Origin: Tubulanus polymorphus
Lineage: Eukaryota > Nemertea > Palaeonemertea > Tubulaniformes > Tubulanidae
Reading direction: 5' to 3'
Assembly (NCBI RefSeq): GCF_964204645.1
Contig: NC_134031.1
Coordinates: 9,338,501-9,402,500, forward strand
Length of the DNA stretch: 64,000 nucleotides
Positions 19,933-29,200 of the stretch are shown piece after piece. Made by a program: the position numbers and the translations under genes. Every line of letters starts with the position of its first letter. Position 1 is the first letter of the stretch. The notes under the pieces are model-generated. The model was not told where the DNA came from. It saw nothing but the letters and a program-made list of their open reading frames with translations, and made no database searches.

Positions 19933-20305
19933 TAGCGTTAAGAAAAAGGCTAGATCCGAGAAACAAATTAAATGGGCAAGAGAATTAGGTAAGAGATCAT
20001 CAGAATTAAAAAAAGCTAAGAAAAAGAAATTAACTGATATAAATGAATCACAGAAATTATCTGATGGTGCCGTACAGCACCCACACGGTGGTATTGATTC
20101 AAATAATAATCCATCTAATTCTTCTAATAGTGGAAGAAATAATTACTTATATATTACAATTGGGTTAATCACAATTATTATATTCTCCGGTGTAATATAT
20201 AAATCAAAATTCAATTCTGATGATAAAGATGATTCCGATGATAAACCTATCATACCAGAAAATAAATCAAATGAAAATAAATCTAAAATATTATTAATGG
20301 ATTAA
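19925..20305 (+). CDS. small basic protein with C-terminal membrane anchor
   Basis: 126 residues. The N-terminus is very basic (KKKARSEKQIKWARELGKRS, KKAKKKK), then comes a serine/asparagine linker, one membrane segment (YLYITIGLITIIIFSGVIY) and an acidic tail. The basic part could bind DNA or condense it at a membrane. The linker contains a 27-bp insertion (20066-20092) absent from the copy C homologue. It overlaps the previous gene by 8 bases and is followed by the integrase 6 bases later. Function unknown. Confidence 0.7.
   Translation: MSDSVKKKARSEKQIKWARELGKRSSELKKAKKKKLTDINESQKLSDGAVQHPHGGIDSNNNPSNSSNSGRNNYLYITIGLITIIIFSGVIYKSKFNSDDKDDSDDKPIIPENKSNENKSKILLMD
20066..20092 (+). repeat. 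27-bp in-frame insertion with palindrome-derived core, copy 1
   Basis: GGTGCCGTACAGCACCCACA then CGGTGGT. Compared with copy C (41338-41345), where flanking CTGAT and ATTGATTC are contiguous, exactly 27 bases are added here, encoding GAVQHPHGG. A second insertion with the same core is in another gene at 26774-26800. Confidence 0.88.
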
Positions 20306-20311
20306 AATATG

Positions 20312-21397
20312 ATGAAAAAAGAACAATATTTGAGAGATTTATATTATAACCCAGAAAGTGAAGTTTCATATTCAAGTGTTTCAGAATTATGGAATAAAAT
20401 TAAATCTAATAAAGAAAAAATAAAATATAGTGAATTAAAATCATGGTTACAAAATCAACCCACATATCAAATTCATAAAAAGATGGATAAAAAATATTTA
20501 ACAAGAAAAGTAATGGTTTCATATATTGACCAACAATGGCAAGCTGATTTAATTGACATGAAAAACTTAGAAGAATATAACAAAGGATATTTTTGGATAC
20601 TAAATGTTATAGATATATTCAGTAGATACGCATGGAGTATCCCGATTAAAAATAAAACTGGTATAGAAGTTACAAATTCTTTCAAATTAATATTTAAAGA
20701 AGCTATTCCAGATAAAATACAATTTGATGAAGGTAAGGAATTTTATAAGAAACATTTCAAAAAACTATTATCTGATAACGATGTAGAATATTTTTCAACA
20801 CATTCAGATAAAAAAGCATCCGTTATAGAAAGATTTAATAAAACATTGAAAACTAGAATGTGGAAATATTTCACCGCTAATGAAACATATAAATATATCG
20901 ATGTGTTAGATGATTTAGTTAAAGGTTATAATAATTCTAAACATAGTTCTATAAATATGAAACCTATACAAGCTAGAAAAGAAGAAAATTCAGAAATTGT
21001 TTGGAATAATTTATATGGTGCGTTTGTTACACATGATTTTGGAGAACCTAAATTTAAAATAGGACAACATGTTAGAATTTCTAAATATCGAAAAACATTT
21101 TATAAAGGTTATACCCCTAATTTTACTGAAGAAATATTTAAAATTAAAAAGATAATATTAACTAAACCATTTGTTTATAAACTAGAAGATCTAAAAGATG
21201 AAGAAATATTAGGTTATTTCTATGAACAAGAATTATCACTTGTACCAAATCCAGATGAAATAGAATACAAAATAGAAAAAGTATTGAAAACTAAAACTCT
21301 TAAAGGAAAAAAGTATTCTTTGGTGAAATATAAAGGATATGATGATAAATTCAAGGAATGGATTTTATCTAGTAAAATTAAAAGAATAAATGAATAA
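20312..21397 (+). CDS. Polinton integrase (retroviral-type, with chromodomain)
   Basis: About 361 residues. The catalytic core has aspartates in WQADLIDM (about residue 78-81) and FDEGKEF (about 138), and a glutamate in VIERFNKTLKTRMW (about 172), with 33 residues between the last two, consistent with a DDE rve integrase. An SH3-like region (FKIGQHVRISKYRKTFYKGY) follows, then a C-terminal chromodomain, IEKVLKTKTLKGKKYSLVKY with GYDDKFKEWI. It joins the element ends to target DNA and makes the 6-bp duplication; the chromodomain may steer to chromatin. An ATG one codon upstream (20309) exists, but copy C has only the 20312-equivalent start. The end overlaps the ATPase start by 8 bases. Confidence 0.95.
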   Translation: MKKEQYLRDLYYNPESEVSYSSVSELWNKIKSNKEKIKYSELKSWLQNQPTYQIHKKMDKKYLTRKVMVSYIDQQWQADLIDMKNLEEYNKGYFWILNVIDIFSRYAWSIPIKNKTGIEVTNSFKLIFKEAIPDKIQFDEGKEFYKKHFKKLLSDNDVEYFSTHSDKKASVIERFNKTLKTRMWKYFTANETYKYIDVLDDLVKGYNNSKHSSINMKPIQARKEENSEIVWNNLYGAFVTHDFGEPKFKIGQHVRISKYRKTFYKGYTPNFTEEIFKIKKIILTKPFVYKLEDLKDEEILGYFYEQELSLVPNPDEIEYKIEKVLKTKTLKGKKYSLVKYKGYDDKFKEWILSSKIKRINE

Positions 21398-22004
21398 AGA
21401 TTTATTTATATTTGAACCACATAATATGTTAGTTACTGGAGTTACAAATTGTGGTAAAACACACTTCATATTATATTTATTAGAAACTATTTATAAAAAT
21501 CATTTTGATAATATAATATTATTCTGCCCAACTTATGAAATGAATGAAACGTATAATAGAGATATAGTTTTTAAAGATAAAAAGTTTATTATATTAAATT
21601 CTAAAACAGTGAAAGATAATTTAGATAATTGTATAAAAATTGCAATAGATATTTATAAAGGATCTAATACATTATTTATTATTGATGATTGCGCAAATTT
21701 ACATGATTCAAAAGTTAGAGAAAGTGAGTTATGTTATTTAGCTTTCTCTGGTAGACATTTTGGGATAACAACATGGGTTTTAAATCAGAAATATAATTCA
21801 ATTGTGAAAGACTTTAGGGAGAATATAAGATTTCTAGTTTTATTCTACAACAAAGATAGAAAATCTATGCAACAATCATTAGAAGAAAATCAAATTATAC
21901 CTCCTGAATTACATGATGAATATATGAATAAATTAAAGAATAATAAAGGTTCCAAATTACTTATGAGATTACAATTTCCATATGAATATAAATTTATAAA
22001 ATAA
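21390..22004 (+). CDS. genome-packaging ATPase (FtsK/HerA-like)
   Basis: 204 residues. Walker A is GVTNCGKTHF at about residues 17-26, Walker B is TLFIIDDCAN at about 94-103, and SGRHFGITTWVLNQ follows as sensor-like motif. Length and motif spacing fit the short A32/FtsK-HerA packaging ATPases of Polintons and related viruses, which move DNA into a preformed capsid. The gene is the last of the rightward cluster and overlaps the integrase, implying shared transcription. The frame is intact, whereas copy C has a one-base loss at about 42763. Confidence 0.93.
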   Translation: MNKDLFIFEPHNMLVTGVTNCGKTHFILYLLETIYKNHFDNIILFCPTYEMNETYNRDIVFKDKKFIILNSKTVKDNLDNCIKIAIDIYKGSNTLFIIDDCANLHDSKVRESELCYLAFSGRHFGITTWVLNQKYNSIVKDFRENIRFLVLFYNKDRKSMQQSLEENQIIPPELHDEYMNKLKNNKGSKLLMRLQFPYEYKFIK

Positions 22005-22651
22005 CTATTTGTATACCTATGTATTAGATATGTATTAGATATATATTATATACCTCCCCCTAATGTCTTTATTGTCTTTAGTACTTTAGTACTTTTAGTA
22101 CATAAAGAATAAATCTTTATTTTATTAATACTTTAGAAAATAAAATAGAACTACTAAACTACTAAAGATAATAAAGACATAACAAACACCATAGATTTAT
22201 CATTACTGAATCAAATATATATAATAAATATGTGAGATAAATAAATCTATGATATTTATTACATCTATATGTGTTTGTTATGTCTTTATTATCTTTAGTA
22301 GGTTTAGTACTTTTAGTACATAAAGAATAAATCTTTATTTAAATAGTATTTAGAAAAATAAATATATAAATAATTTTTATAAATTATAAATCTATGATAT
22401 ATATAATAAATATGTGTGATAAATAGATTTAATTATTGAAATAGTAATATATAAAATCCATCAGATGAATAAATATAATTATTGAAACAGTGCTATATAT
22501 ATTTATGTCTTTATTGTCTTTAGTAGTTTAGTAGTTTTAAAAATAATTTTATTCACTACTAATAAAATAAAGATTTATTCTTTATGTACTAAAAGTACTA
22601 AGCCTACTAAAGACAATAAAGACACAAAGGGTATTATATTCATATTTTAAA
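22005..22651. terminator. convergent intergenic region with inverted repeats
   Basis: Between the rightward ATPase and the leftward zinc-finger gene. TAGTACATAAAGAATAAATC occurs at about 22096 and 22317, and its complement at 22568-22590. TGTCTTTATT and its complement recur at least six times, and the sequence can fold into long AT-rich stems. Placement at a convergent junction suggests transcription termination or polyadenylation for both strands; AATAAA is present on both strands. Confidence 0.5.
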
Positions 22652-23839
22652 TTACTTTTCTGATTCTAATTCTGAAAACAATTTGCTCCATGCATCTCTT
22701 AATTCTTGCGATCTTCTTTCACCTAACAGTTTAAAATGATAACTATTACCATTCAAACCCTTAACCCAGAATTCATAAGTTAAATAAATATATTGGTTTA
22801 ATTTGTCTTCACTTATATTTTTATATTTATTTTTTGCTTCATTTCTTATTTTATTTATAATATCCTGTGAAAAATCTTCATAACTGTAGTATTGAATTAT
22901 TTCATCAAAGTTATCACTTATATTATCATTAGCAGCAACTTTTTTCAATTCTGTTAAAAAATCTATATTTTTAAATTTGATGAAATAATATATACCTGGA
23001 ATACAATTATTTAGATCAATTTTTATAATCATCCGACGAGTTTTTAGATCTGATAATACTTGTTTTGGATTATTTCTTACATAATCGATAAAAATTGATC
23101 TATATAATTTCCTATGATCATTATTTTCGATATCAAAAAATACACTTGGTACTCTATAAAGGATATTTAAATCAGCAGCTTTTATTGTATGTTCAAAAGA
23201 ATTATCATGTTTAATTCTATCTTTAGGTAATACAACAACATTACACTTTTCACATATATTTCTTTCTATATTATCCAAATGTATCTGTGTTAATTTATGC
23301 TTTGAAAAATTACTACGACTTATATATTTATCACATTCTTCACAATATTTATCTTCTTTAACATTATCATTATCAATTTCACTATCATTATTCAATTCAT
23401 TTAAAATCTTATTCTTATTTTTCTTATGCTTGAGTGAATTAAGATGAGTTGCCCAATTCTTATAACTTTTATACTGTTTACATACGTCACAATATTTTTC
23501 ATTTGTCTTTTTTGATTCAATATCATATGTTGTAGAGGGTATATTATAAGATACATATCCTGTTACATCTTCTATTTTATATTCAATATCATTCTTATCT
23601 TCTATTTTATATTCAATATCATTCTTATCTTCTATTTTAGGTTCAATATTATCTTCTATTTTAGGTTCAATATTATCTTCTATTTTTGTTTCAATATTCT
23701 GAACTATTTTACTTATTCTATATTTGAATTGATTAAAGTAATCTCCAAAATACTTACTGTATTCATCATAAGGTAATATATAATATATATCTGATATCAT
23801 TTCACTTGGAGATTGTATTTCATATATTCCACCTTCCAT
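22652..23839 (-). CDS. three-finger C2H2-type protein with tandem IED repeats
   Basis: 395 residues. Residues about 50-90 are a tandem repeat of units like KIEDNIEP and KIEDKNDIEY. Then follow three finger-like motifs: CDVCKQYKSYKNWATHLNSL (ending in H), CEECDKYISRSNFSKHKLTQ (ending in H) and CEKCNVVVLPKDRIKHDNSF (ending in H). The C-terminal 180 residues form a separate domain with GIYYFIKFKNIDFLTEL and YEFWVKGLNGNSYHFKLLGE. Its last part resembles the GNTYKFRTYLPDRF region of the 113-residue protein at 30345. Copy A carries a much diverged version at 1-566. Probably binds nucleic acid; function not known. Confidence 0.75.
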   Translation of the reverse strand: MEGGIYEIQSPSEMISDIYYILPYDEYSKYFGDYFNQFKYRISKIVQNIETKIEDNIEPKIEDNIEPKIEDKNDIEYKIEDKNDIEYKIEDVTGYVSYNIPSTTYDIESKKTNEKYCDVCKQYKSYKNWATHLNSLKHKKNKNKILNELNNDSEIDNDNVKEDKYCEECDKYISRSNFSKHKLTQIHLDNIERNICEKCNVVVLPKDRIKHDNSFEHTIKAADLNILYRVPSVFFDIENNDHRKLYRSIFIDYVRNNPKQVLSDLKTRRMIIKIDLNNCIPGIYYFIKFKNIDFLTELKKVAANDNISDNFDEIIQYYSYEDFSQDIINKIRNEAKNKYKNISEDKLNQYIYLTYEFWVKGLNGNSYHFKLLGERRSQELRDAWSKLFSELESEK

Positions 23840-23871
23840 TTAATATAAGATTTTTTATTAAAGTTAAAATT

Positions 23872-25119
23872 TTAATACATAACACTATCTAATTGTGAAT
23901 TTACAATATTTAATTGCGCGTCAGATATAATATAAATGTGCATTTTAAAATTTTTGATTCCCTTTTTCTTTGTCATTAATAATTGTATTCCATCTTTTGT
24001 ATTTTGTAATTTTTTCCCAGAACCATGTAATAAGTTATCTTCAGTTGTTCTAAAATCTAACCATAATGCATATTTATTACCGGTATAATAATCAATTTGA
24101 TTAATATTACAATTTTCAAATGATTTTATTTTTTCATTCATAAAATGTTTTTTAATTTCTACCCATTGATCAATCATTCTCATTCCTTGACAAAATATTT
24201 TATTCGCTATTCCTTCGATAGTTATTTCTACTTTTGTTATTTCAGGATTATAATAATTATCAACATTTATTGCGCCATTAGTATACGTTCCAATGGTAAA
24301 AAATATTAATATACCTTTAATAGATCTTCTAGGGAAGTTAATATTCTCATTAATTATTTCATCATTTGCATTAATAGTTACAGTTTTAAATTTATCAATA
24401 TAATCATATAATAACGAAAACCCTTGATTGTATTGAGTTTGAATTGTTCTAGCAATATTTTCATCAGTTACTGTATCATATTCTAAACATATATTCGATA
24501 ATTTATAACTCATATCTTTATTAACGCTAGATAATACAATTTCATTTACAGGAGCAAATGTTATCTCAAATATAATATCTTCTTGAATTGCGTATTTATA
24601 TAAAGGTGCATTATTATTTATCAATTCAAAGTCTAATGGAATTTTATATTTGCTTCCATATATACTTTTTATCAATTTATCTACATCATTAGTTAATATT
24701 GCGCTATTAGCTTCTGATCTTAATTTATTTTGGTTTTCTGATTGAATTCCTTGAAATATCATATTATTTCTATTTTCTTTAGTTAACCATAAATCTTTAT
24801 AATGCATAAATAAATTATAATCATCTAATGAGAAAACTGTTTCTGGACCAATCTTTATTGTTAACTTTTTAATCAAATACCTTCCAACATTATCAACGAC
24901 ATAATTATTATTATTACCGATTACTTTTATATCAGCTGATAAATAAATACTATTTGGAACATAAAAAGTATTTTGTGTTAATCTAGGAATTCTAACGTAT
25001 AAAGTTTCATCGGGATTAATATTTGAAGGGTTATGAGTAACTATATGATGTGATCTTTCTGCTTTAATAGCATTAGCTATTCTAGAAATCTTAGAAGTAC
25101 TTATATAACTCCCACTCAT
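23872..25119 (-). CDS. putative major capsid protein (double jelly-roll type), copy B
   Basis: 415 residues, open, about 90 percent similar to copy A by eye. It starts in AAATAAATG. Sequence landmarks are RIPRLTQNTFYVPNSIYLSA, IKKLTIKIGPETVFSLDDYN and, in the second half, INENINFPRRSIKGILIFFT and QIDYYTGNKYALWLDFRTTE. Predominantly beta-strand-like alternation, absence of enzymatic motifs and location fit a capsid shell protein that would form hexagonal capsomers. Identification is by pattern and context; a structure prediction would settle it. Substitutions between copies are mostly conservative, which suggests constraint. Confidence 0.58.
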   Translation of the reverse strand: MSGSYISTSKISRIANAIKAERSHHIVTHNPSNINPDETLYVRIPRLTQNTFYVPNSIYLSADIKVIGNNNNYVVDNVGRYLIKKLTIKIGPETVFSLDDYNLFMHYKDLWLTKENRNNMIFQGIQSENQNKLRSEANSAILTNDVDKLIKSIYGSKYKIPLDFELINNNAPLYKYAIQEDIIFEITFAPVNEIVLSSVNKDMSYKLSNICLEYDTVTDENIARTIQTQYNQGFSLLYDYIDKFKTVTINANDEIINENINFPRRSIKGILIFFTIGTYTNGAINVDNYYNPEITKVEITIEGIANKIFCQGMRMIDQWVEIKKHFMNEKIKSFENCNINQIDYYTGNKYALWLDFRTTEDNLLHGSGKKLQNTKDGIQLLMTKKKGIKNFKMHIYIISDAQLNIVNSQLDSVMY

Positions 25120-25164
25120 TTATTTAACAAAAAAAATTAATTATTTATTTTTTGATATCATGGT

Positions 25165-26628
25165 TTACTTGATATTTTTTGATATCATATTTACTAAACC
25201 AAAAATAATAGCACTTACAACTGTAATTAAAAATAAAATAATATGTTCAGCAGCAAAGTTAATAATGTTTCCTGCAGATTTCAATATAAAACCAACAATT
25301 GATGCAATAACTCCTGGCAATGCTGCAGCAGATTTTTTAGATAGTTCCCATAAATATTTTGCTAATTTCTTTAAACCATCTTTAACTTTATCTTGTATAG
25401 AATTATTGCCTGGAGGTTTATCTGGTTTATTTGGAGTAGGAGTAGATTTCAAAGCATTTGATATTGCTAAACCAATTGTTGTAAATAACATAGTTACAGC
25501 TGTTAGAATTGAAAGAATTGTTATTCTTTCTAATTTAAATAATAACTTTATTCTATCTTTCAATGATATTTCAGAATTTGGTTTAATCAACAAATCTTTA
25601 AAAATAACTTTTAATCTATTAATATTATAATCATATGATTTTAATAATAATTTAATTTCTTCTTTTTGTAATTCTATGTTATATTCTAAATCATCTTTTT
25701 CTTTTTCTAAATATGCATTTCTTTTTTTAAATTCAATTTCTTCAATAACTTTATTATCTCTATCTAATTTTAGTTGTTCTATTTCTTTATTTTTATCAGT
25801 TAATTCTTTTTCTAAAGTTCTAATCTTAAAATCTCTTATACTTTTATCATGCGCAATTTTATCAGATGCAAGTCTTATACTAATAATTTCTCTAATTGCT
25901 TTATCAGAAAATATATCTAAATCTTCTAATTCTTGATCTGTTGCATCAAGTAACCCATTCGGTAAAAGTTTTTCAATTGGAACTTTATTTGATTTAAGTT
26001 TACTAGTTTTGGAAGTTATATTCTGTTCAGAAGTTGTTTCTGTTTCTAAATTATTATCGATTGTTTCAAATAATTCATTAATTCTTTGTTTAAATACTCT
26101 TTCATTTTTAATAATTTCTTCTTGTGTTACATCTTCTGGTTCATTACTATTTCTTATTCTTTTAATTCTAGATAGGTCTAACTTAAGCAAAGTTGATTCT
26201 GCTAATATTTTTTCTTGTTTTTTATAAGAGATATCAATATAATAATCATCTTTCAAACGATAATAATATTCACCATCTAAAAACTTTAATTCTTGTACTA
26301 AAAGTCTAGCGCCTCTGGTATTGATATTATATCCAGATTTTTCAAATATAGGTTTGAAATTATAAATATATTCATTATATTCTAAATTTTGTTTTACTAA
26401 ATCTGGATTTTCATTTTCAGTATTTATTCTCGATCTAGTTCTTCTATCAAATTCATCTGTTGATTGACCTTTAGAACCACTATCTGCTAAATTAGAATTA
26501 TATGCTGATTCATTATCATTATCAATATTAGTTTCATTAAAATCAGGTTGTGGTTCATCATCAATATATCCTTCATTATTATTTCCCATTTCTCCCATTT
26601 CATAATCTTCTCCACCTTCTACTTCCAT
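25165..26628 (-). CDS. coiled-coil protein with C-terminal membrane segments, copy B
   Basis: 487 residues: an acidic N-terminus with DEPQPDFNETNIDND, a variable region, a coiled coil at about 255-345 (KIRTLEKELTDKNKEIEQLK), a membrane segment at about 365-390 (TILSILTAVTMLFTTIGLAI), a proline-rich hinge with TPTPNKPDKPP and a strongly hydrophobic C-terminus (AAALPGVIASIVGFILKSAG and IILFLITVVSAIIFGLV). The layout resembles a membrane-active or fusion-like minor virion protein, but that is inference. Copy A loses the last 63 residues through a stop; a piece of the gene also sits in copy C at 40415-40546. The start is in ATGTAAATG. Confidence 0.8.
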   Translation of the reverse strand: MEVEGGEDYEMGEMGNNNEGYIDDEPQPDFNETNIDNDNESAYNSNLADSGSKGQSTDEFDRRTRSRINTENENPDLVKQNLEYNEYIYNFKPIFEKSGYNINTRGARLLVQELKFLDGEYYYRLKDDYYIDISYKKQEKILAESTLLKLDLSRIKRIRNSNEPEDVTQEEIIKNERVFKQRINELFETIDNNLETETTSEQNITSKTSKLKSNKVPIEKLLPNGLLDATDQELEDLDIFSDKAIREIISIRLASDKIAHDKSIRDFKIRTLEKELTDKNKEIEQLKLDRDNKVIEEIEFKKRNAYLEKEKDDLEYNIELQKEEIKLLLKSYDYNINRLKVIFKDLLIKPNSEISLKDRIKLLFKLERITILSILTAVTMLFTTIGLAISNALKSTPTPNKPDKPPGNNSIQDKVKDGLKKLAKYLWELSKKSAAALPGVIASIVGFILKSAGNIINFAAEHIILFLITVVSAIIFGLVNMISKNIK

Positions 26629-26644
26629 TTACATAATAAAAAAA

Positions 26645-28060
26645 TTAAAATTTAAAATATAATATTCCTCCGATTACAATTCCTATACAAGTTATAGCTA
26701 ATTTAGTATTTTCATGGGATTTATTATCATCATTTAGTTTAATTATATCATGTTGAATTTTATCAGTTCTATTATCACCGTGTGGGTGCCGTACGGCACC
26801 ATTTTCTGATGTATTGTAATCTTTTATTTTAGAATCATTATTTAATTTAATATTCTTAGTTTTAGTTTCAGTTGATTGAATGTGTTTTTTATTTTTTTCA
26901 CCTTCCATTAATTTTGGAGCAGTAATAATCTTTTTATTTATATCATTTAATCCAAATGAATTATTTATTGTTGCAGTTTTAATTAGATTATTATAACCAA
27001 TTATGTTTCCCATCTTTAATACTAAATCATTAGAAATAATTAATAGATTAGGGCCTATACAATAATTAAGTCTTACATGAGATTTATCTAAATAATTTTG
27101 ATATCTTATAATGTTTTCTGGAATCGATCTATTTTTATCATTATGAATTGAATCTTCAAATAAAACTTTAAATTGTTTTTGTGTATCAAAAGATGTATTC
27201 AAATTTCCAATTATCGGTGATCTTGTTTCAACTTGCGCACCTAAAATACATATCAAATAAGTTCTAATAGATTGATTTATTCTTTCTATACCTGATTTAG
27301 TAAAACCTTCACTATTCTCTAAAATAAAATATACCCAACCATTATTGTTTTCTTGTTTTAAATGATCATAAAATTTCGGTAATTTATTGAAATTTAATGT
27401 TTCTAAATCCTTTGTTTCTATTTTACCATAACCTAATTTATTATTATAGATATTATAAAAACTATTAGATGGTATGGGAAGTGCACAATATTCTGCAATC
27501 TTTTTAGGGCAAGGAAGTGATCTTATTGTTCCAATTTTTGTTCTAAAATCAGAATTATTTATATCTATATTAAATTCATTACAAATCCTATAAAACTTAG
27601 ATAAATTAATATTATTATCTAATTCTTTAAAATATCTAGATCCTGGTAAAGCGCACTCAAATTCATTTAATATTATTCTGATTTGAAAGTATGTATGAAA
27701 TCTAAATAAACTTTGAATTAATTTATATTTAGAATTATTCAAATGATCATTTCAACTAATTCCACATCCTGTTGTTGCACAATAAACAGCAAAATTTAAT
27801 TGATTCTGCCAATACTTCATATTAGATTTTAATAACCATTGTTTTTCATCTTTCAATTTTTTAAAATTAATTAAATATACATGAAATATATTTTCCATCT
27901 TTGCATTAAAATTATTAGTTTCAGTAACATAAATATATAAATCAATTAATGAATCTAAAACTTCATTTCTATATGTAATATCTTTATTAAAATCTATTGC
28001 TCGAATATTATATTTAATTGATTTATTATATCGGAAAGCTTTTGGAAAACTATCTACCAT
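26645..28060 (-). pseudogene. conserved 470-490 residue protein, copy B, internal stop
   Basis: Two open parts, 27752-28060 (102 residues, MVDSFPKAFRYNKSIKYNIR) and 26645-27742 (365 residues), are in the same frame and separated by a TGA at 27749-27751 where copy A has TGG. The core has INQSIRTYLICILGAQVETR and the C-terminus an anchor, CIGIVIGGILYFKF. A 27-bp insertion (26774-26800) adds GAVRHPHGD to the linker before the anchor. Copies A and B differ markedly in the segment around 27390-27560. Function not recognised; probably structural. If the stop is not read through, the product is truncated early. Confidence 0.78.
26774..26800 (-). repeat. 27-bp in-frame insertion with palindromic core, copy 2
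   Basis: On the coding strand GGTGCCGTACGGCACC is a perfect 16-bp palindrome, followed by CACACGGTGAT. Copy A at 3750-3765 has the flanks joined without it. It encodes GAVRHPHGD, almost the same peptide as the insertion at 20066-20092 in an unrelated gene on the other strand. Confidence 0.9.
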
Positions 28061-28077
28061 TTATATAATTAAAAAAA

Positions 28078-28512
28078 TTAATAATTTATTAATTCTTTTA
28101 ATAATTTATCTTGTTCTTCAACTGTTATATGACCATTTAAACTTATTATATAATCTAGTGTGTTCTTTAATTTATTAATTTCTTTTATATTAGATTTTAT
28201 TTTTTCTTTATTACTTTTTATATTTAATTTTGAACTTATACCAGTTAAAACACTTGAACTTAATCCTAACACACCAATTGATATAGCTAAAGGTGTTAAT
28301 GGACTGAATATTGCTAGAAATGTTATTACAGAACTAATTGTAACAGAACCACTTATAATCAAATAATATATAATTTTACTTTTTAAATATTTTTTCTTTT
28401 TAACTTTTAAGTCACTTTCAAATTCTAATATTTGTTTTTCTAAATATGTTTTTAATTTAGTTTTATTTATATCATGAGGAATAATATCAATACTATCAAC
28501 TTTATCTTCCAT
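28078..28512 (-). CDS. small protein with two membrane segments, copy B
   Basis: 144 residues from MEDKVDSIDIIPHD. A longer frame reaches 28578, but the start at 28512 is preferred because copy A shares it and the upstream part overlaps the next gene. Two membrane segments (YYLIISGSVTISSVITFLAI and LAISIGVLGLSSSVLTGISS) lie between basic helical arms with many KEKIK-type repeats. Similar to 4983-5417 with few changes. Probable membrane protein of the virus-like particle or host membrane; no specific function visible. Confidence 0.75.
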   Translation of the reverse strand: MEDKVDSIDIIPHDINKTKLKTYLEKQILEFESDLKVKKKKYLKSKIIYYLIISGSVTISSVITFLAIFSPLTPLAISIGVLGLSSSVLTGISSKLNIKSNKEKIKSNIKEINKLKNTLDYIISLNGHITVEEQDKLLKELINY

Positions 28513-28531
28513 TTTTTTAGAATAAAAATTA

Positions 28532-28954
28532 CTAATTAGTAAATTTATAAGCAACAAATATAACAATAACTGTTCCACCTAAAATCCATATTATTTCATA
28601 TTTCTGTTGTTCTTTACTTGGGGTATAATAATCTGATAATTTGGGTTTGTATAGATGTAATTTTTCTTTATTTGTTACTGCGTTATATAAACTCATTGCA
28701 TCATCAACTGATTGAAAATCTCTATGTGAAATCTTCTGATTATATAATTCTTTATTGATGTAATCCATATAGTTTTGCCTCTTTTCTCTATATTCTTCTG
28801 CAGCTTTATTATATTTCTCTAACGCTAAGTTATGTCTTCTTTGTTCTCCTAATGAACTATTTTTATCAATATGTTTAAATAAATAACCGCCACCAGTAAA
28901 TGCCAAAGCGTTAACAATTGCCGATCCTATAATAGTTATAATTGCAGAAGCCAT
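28532..28954 (-). CDS. 140-residue protein with terminal hydrophobic segments, copy B
   Basis: N-terminal hydrophobic stretch ASAIITIIGSAIVNALAFTG, then a charged helical region (LGEQRRHNLALEKYNKAAEE), a conserved middle with SVDDAMSLYNAV, and a C-terminal anchor, IIWILGGTVIVIFVAYKFTN. Start in AAATAAATG. The frame is intact, while copy A has indels in the charged part. I recall similar two-anchor proteins in other animal Polintons but know no function. Confidence 0.78.
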   Translation of the reverse strand: MASAIITIIGSAIVNALAFTGGGYLFKHIDKNSSLGEQRRHNLALEKYNKAAEEYREKRQNYMDYINKELYNQKISHRDFQSVDDAMSLYNAVTNKEKLHLYKPKLSDYYTPSKEQQKYEIIWILGGTVIVIFVAYKFTN

Positions 28955-28978
28955 TTATTTAGCAAAAAAATTATGCAT

Positions 28979-29200
28979 TTATATGGGAGGAATATATTTT
29001 TGTTTTTCCAAATAATCAATTGTTAAATTAGATAAAGTAACTGCTAATGTTAATTTTAGAATATCATTTATATCAAATCTATCAACATTAACACTTCCCA
29101 TTTTGAATACTTTTTTTAATACCATTGAATAACCAACCGTTCCAACTGATAGTAAGGCACCATTATATAATCCAGTTATTATCCACTTATTATCACTCAT
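28979..29200 (-). CDS. 73-residue conserved membrane protein, copy B
   Basis: Identical to copy A except at one position (LTLAV for LTLTV). Two hydrophobic segments around a KKVFKMGSVNVDRFDIND connector, ending KYIPPI. Its start codon overlaps the stop of the preceding leftward gene by four bases (29197-29200), indicating translational coupling or very tight packing. Function unknown. Confidence 0.8.
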   Translation of the reverse strand: MSDNKWIITGLYNGALLSVGTVGYSMVLKKVFKMGSVNVDRFDINDILKLTLAVTLSNLTIDYLEKQKYIPPI

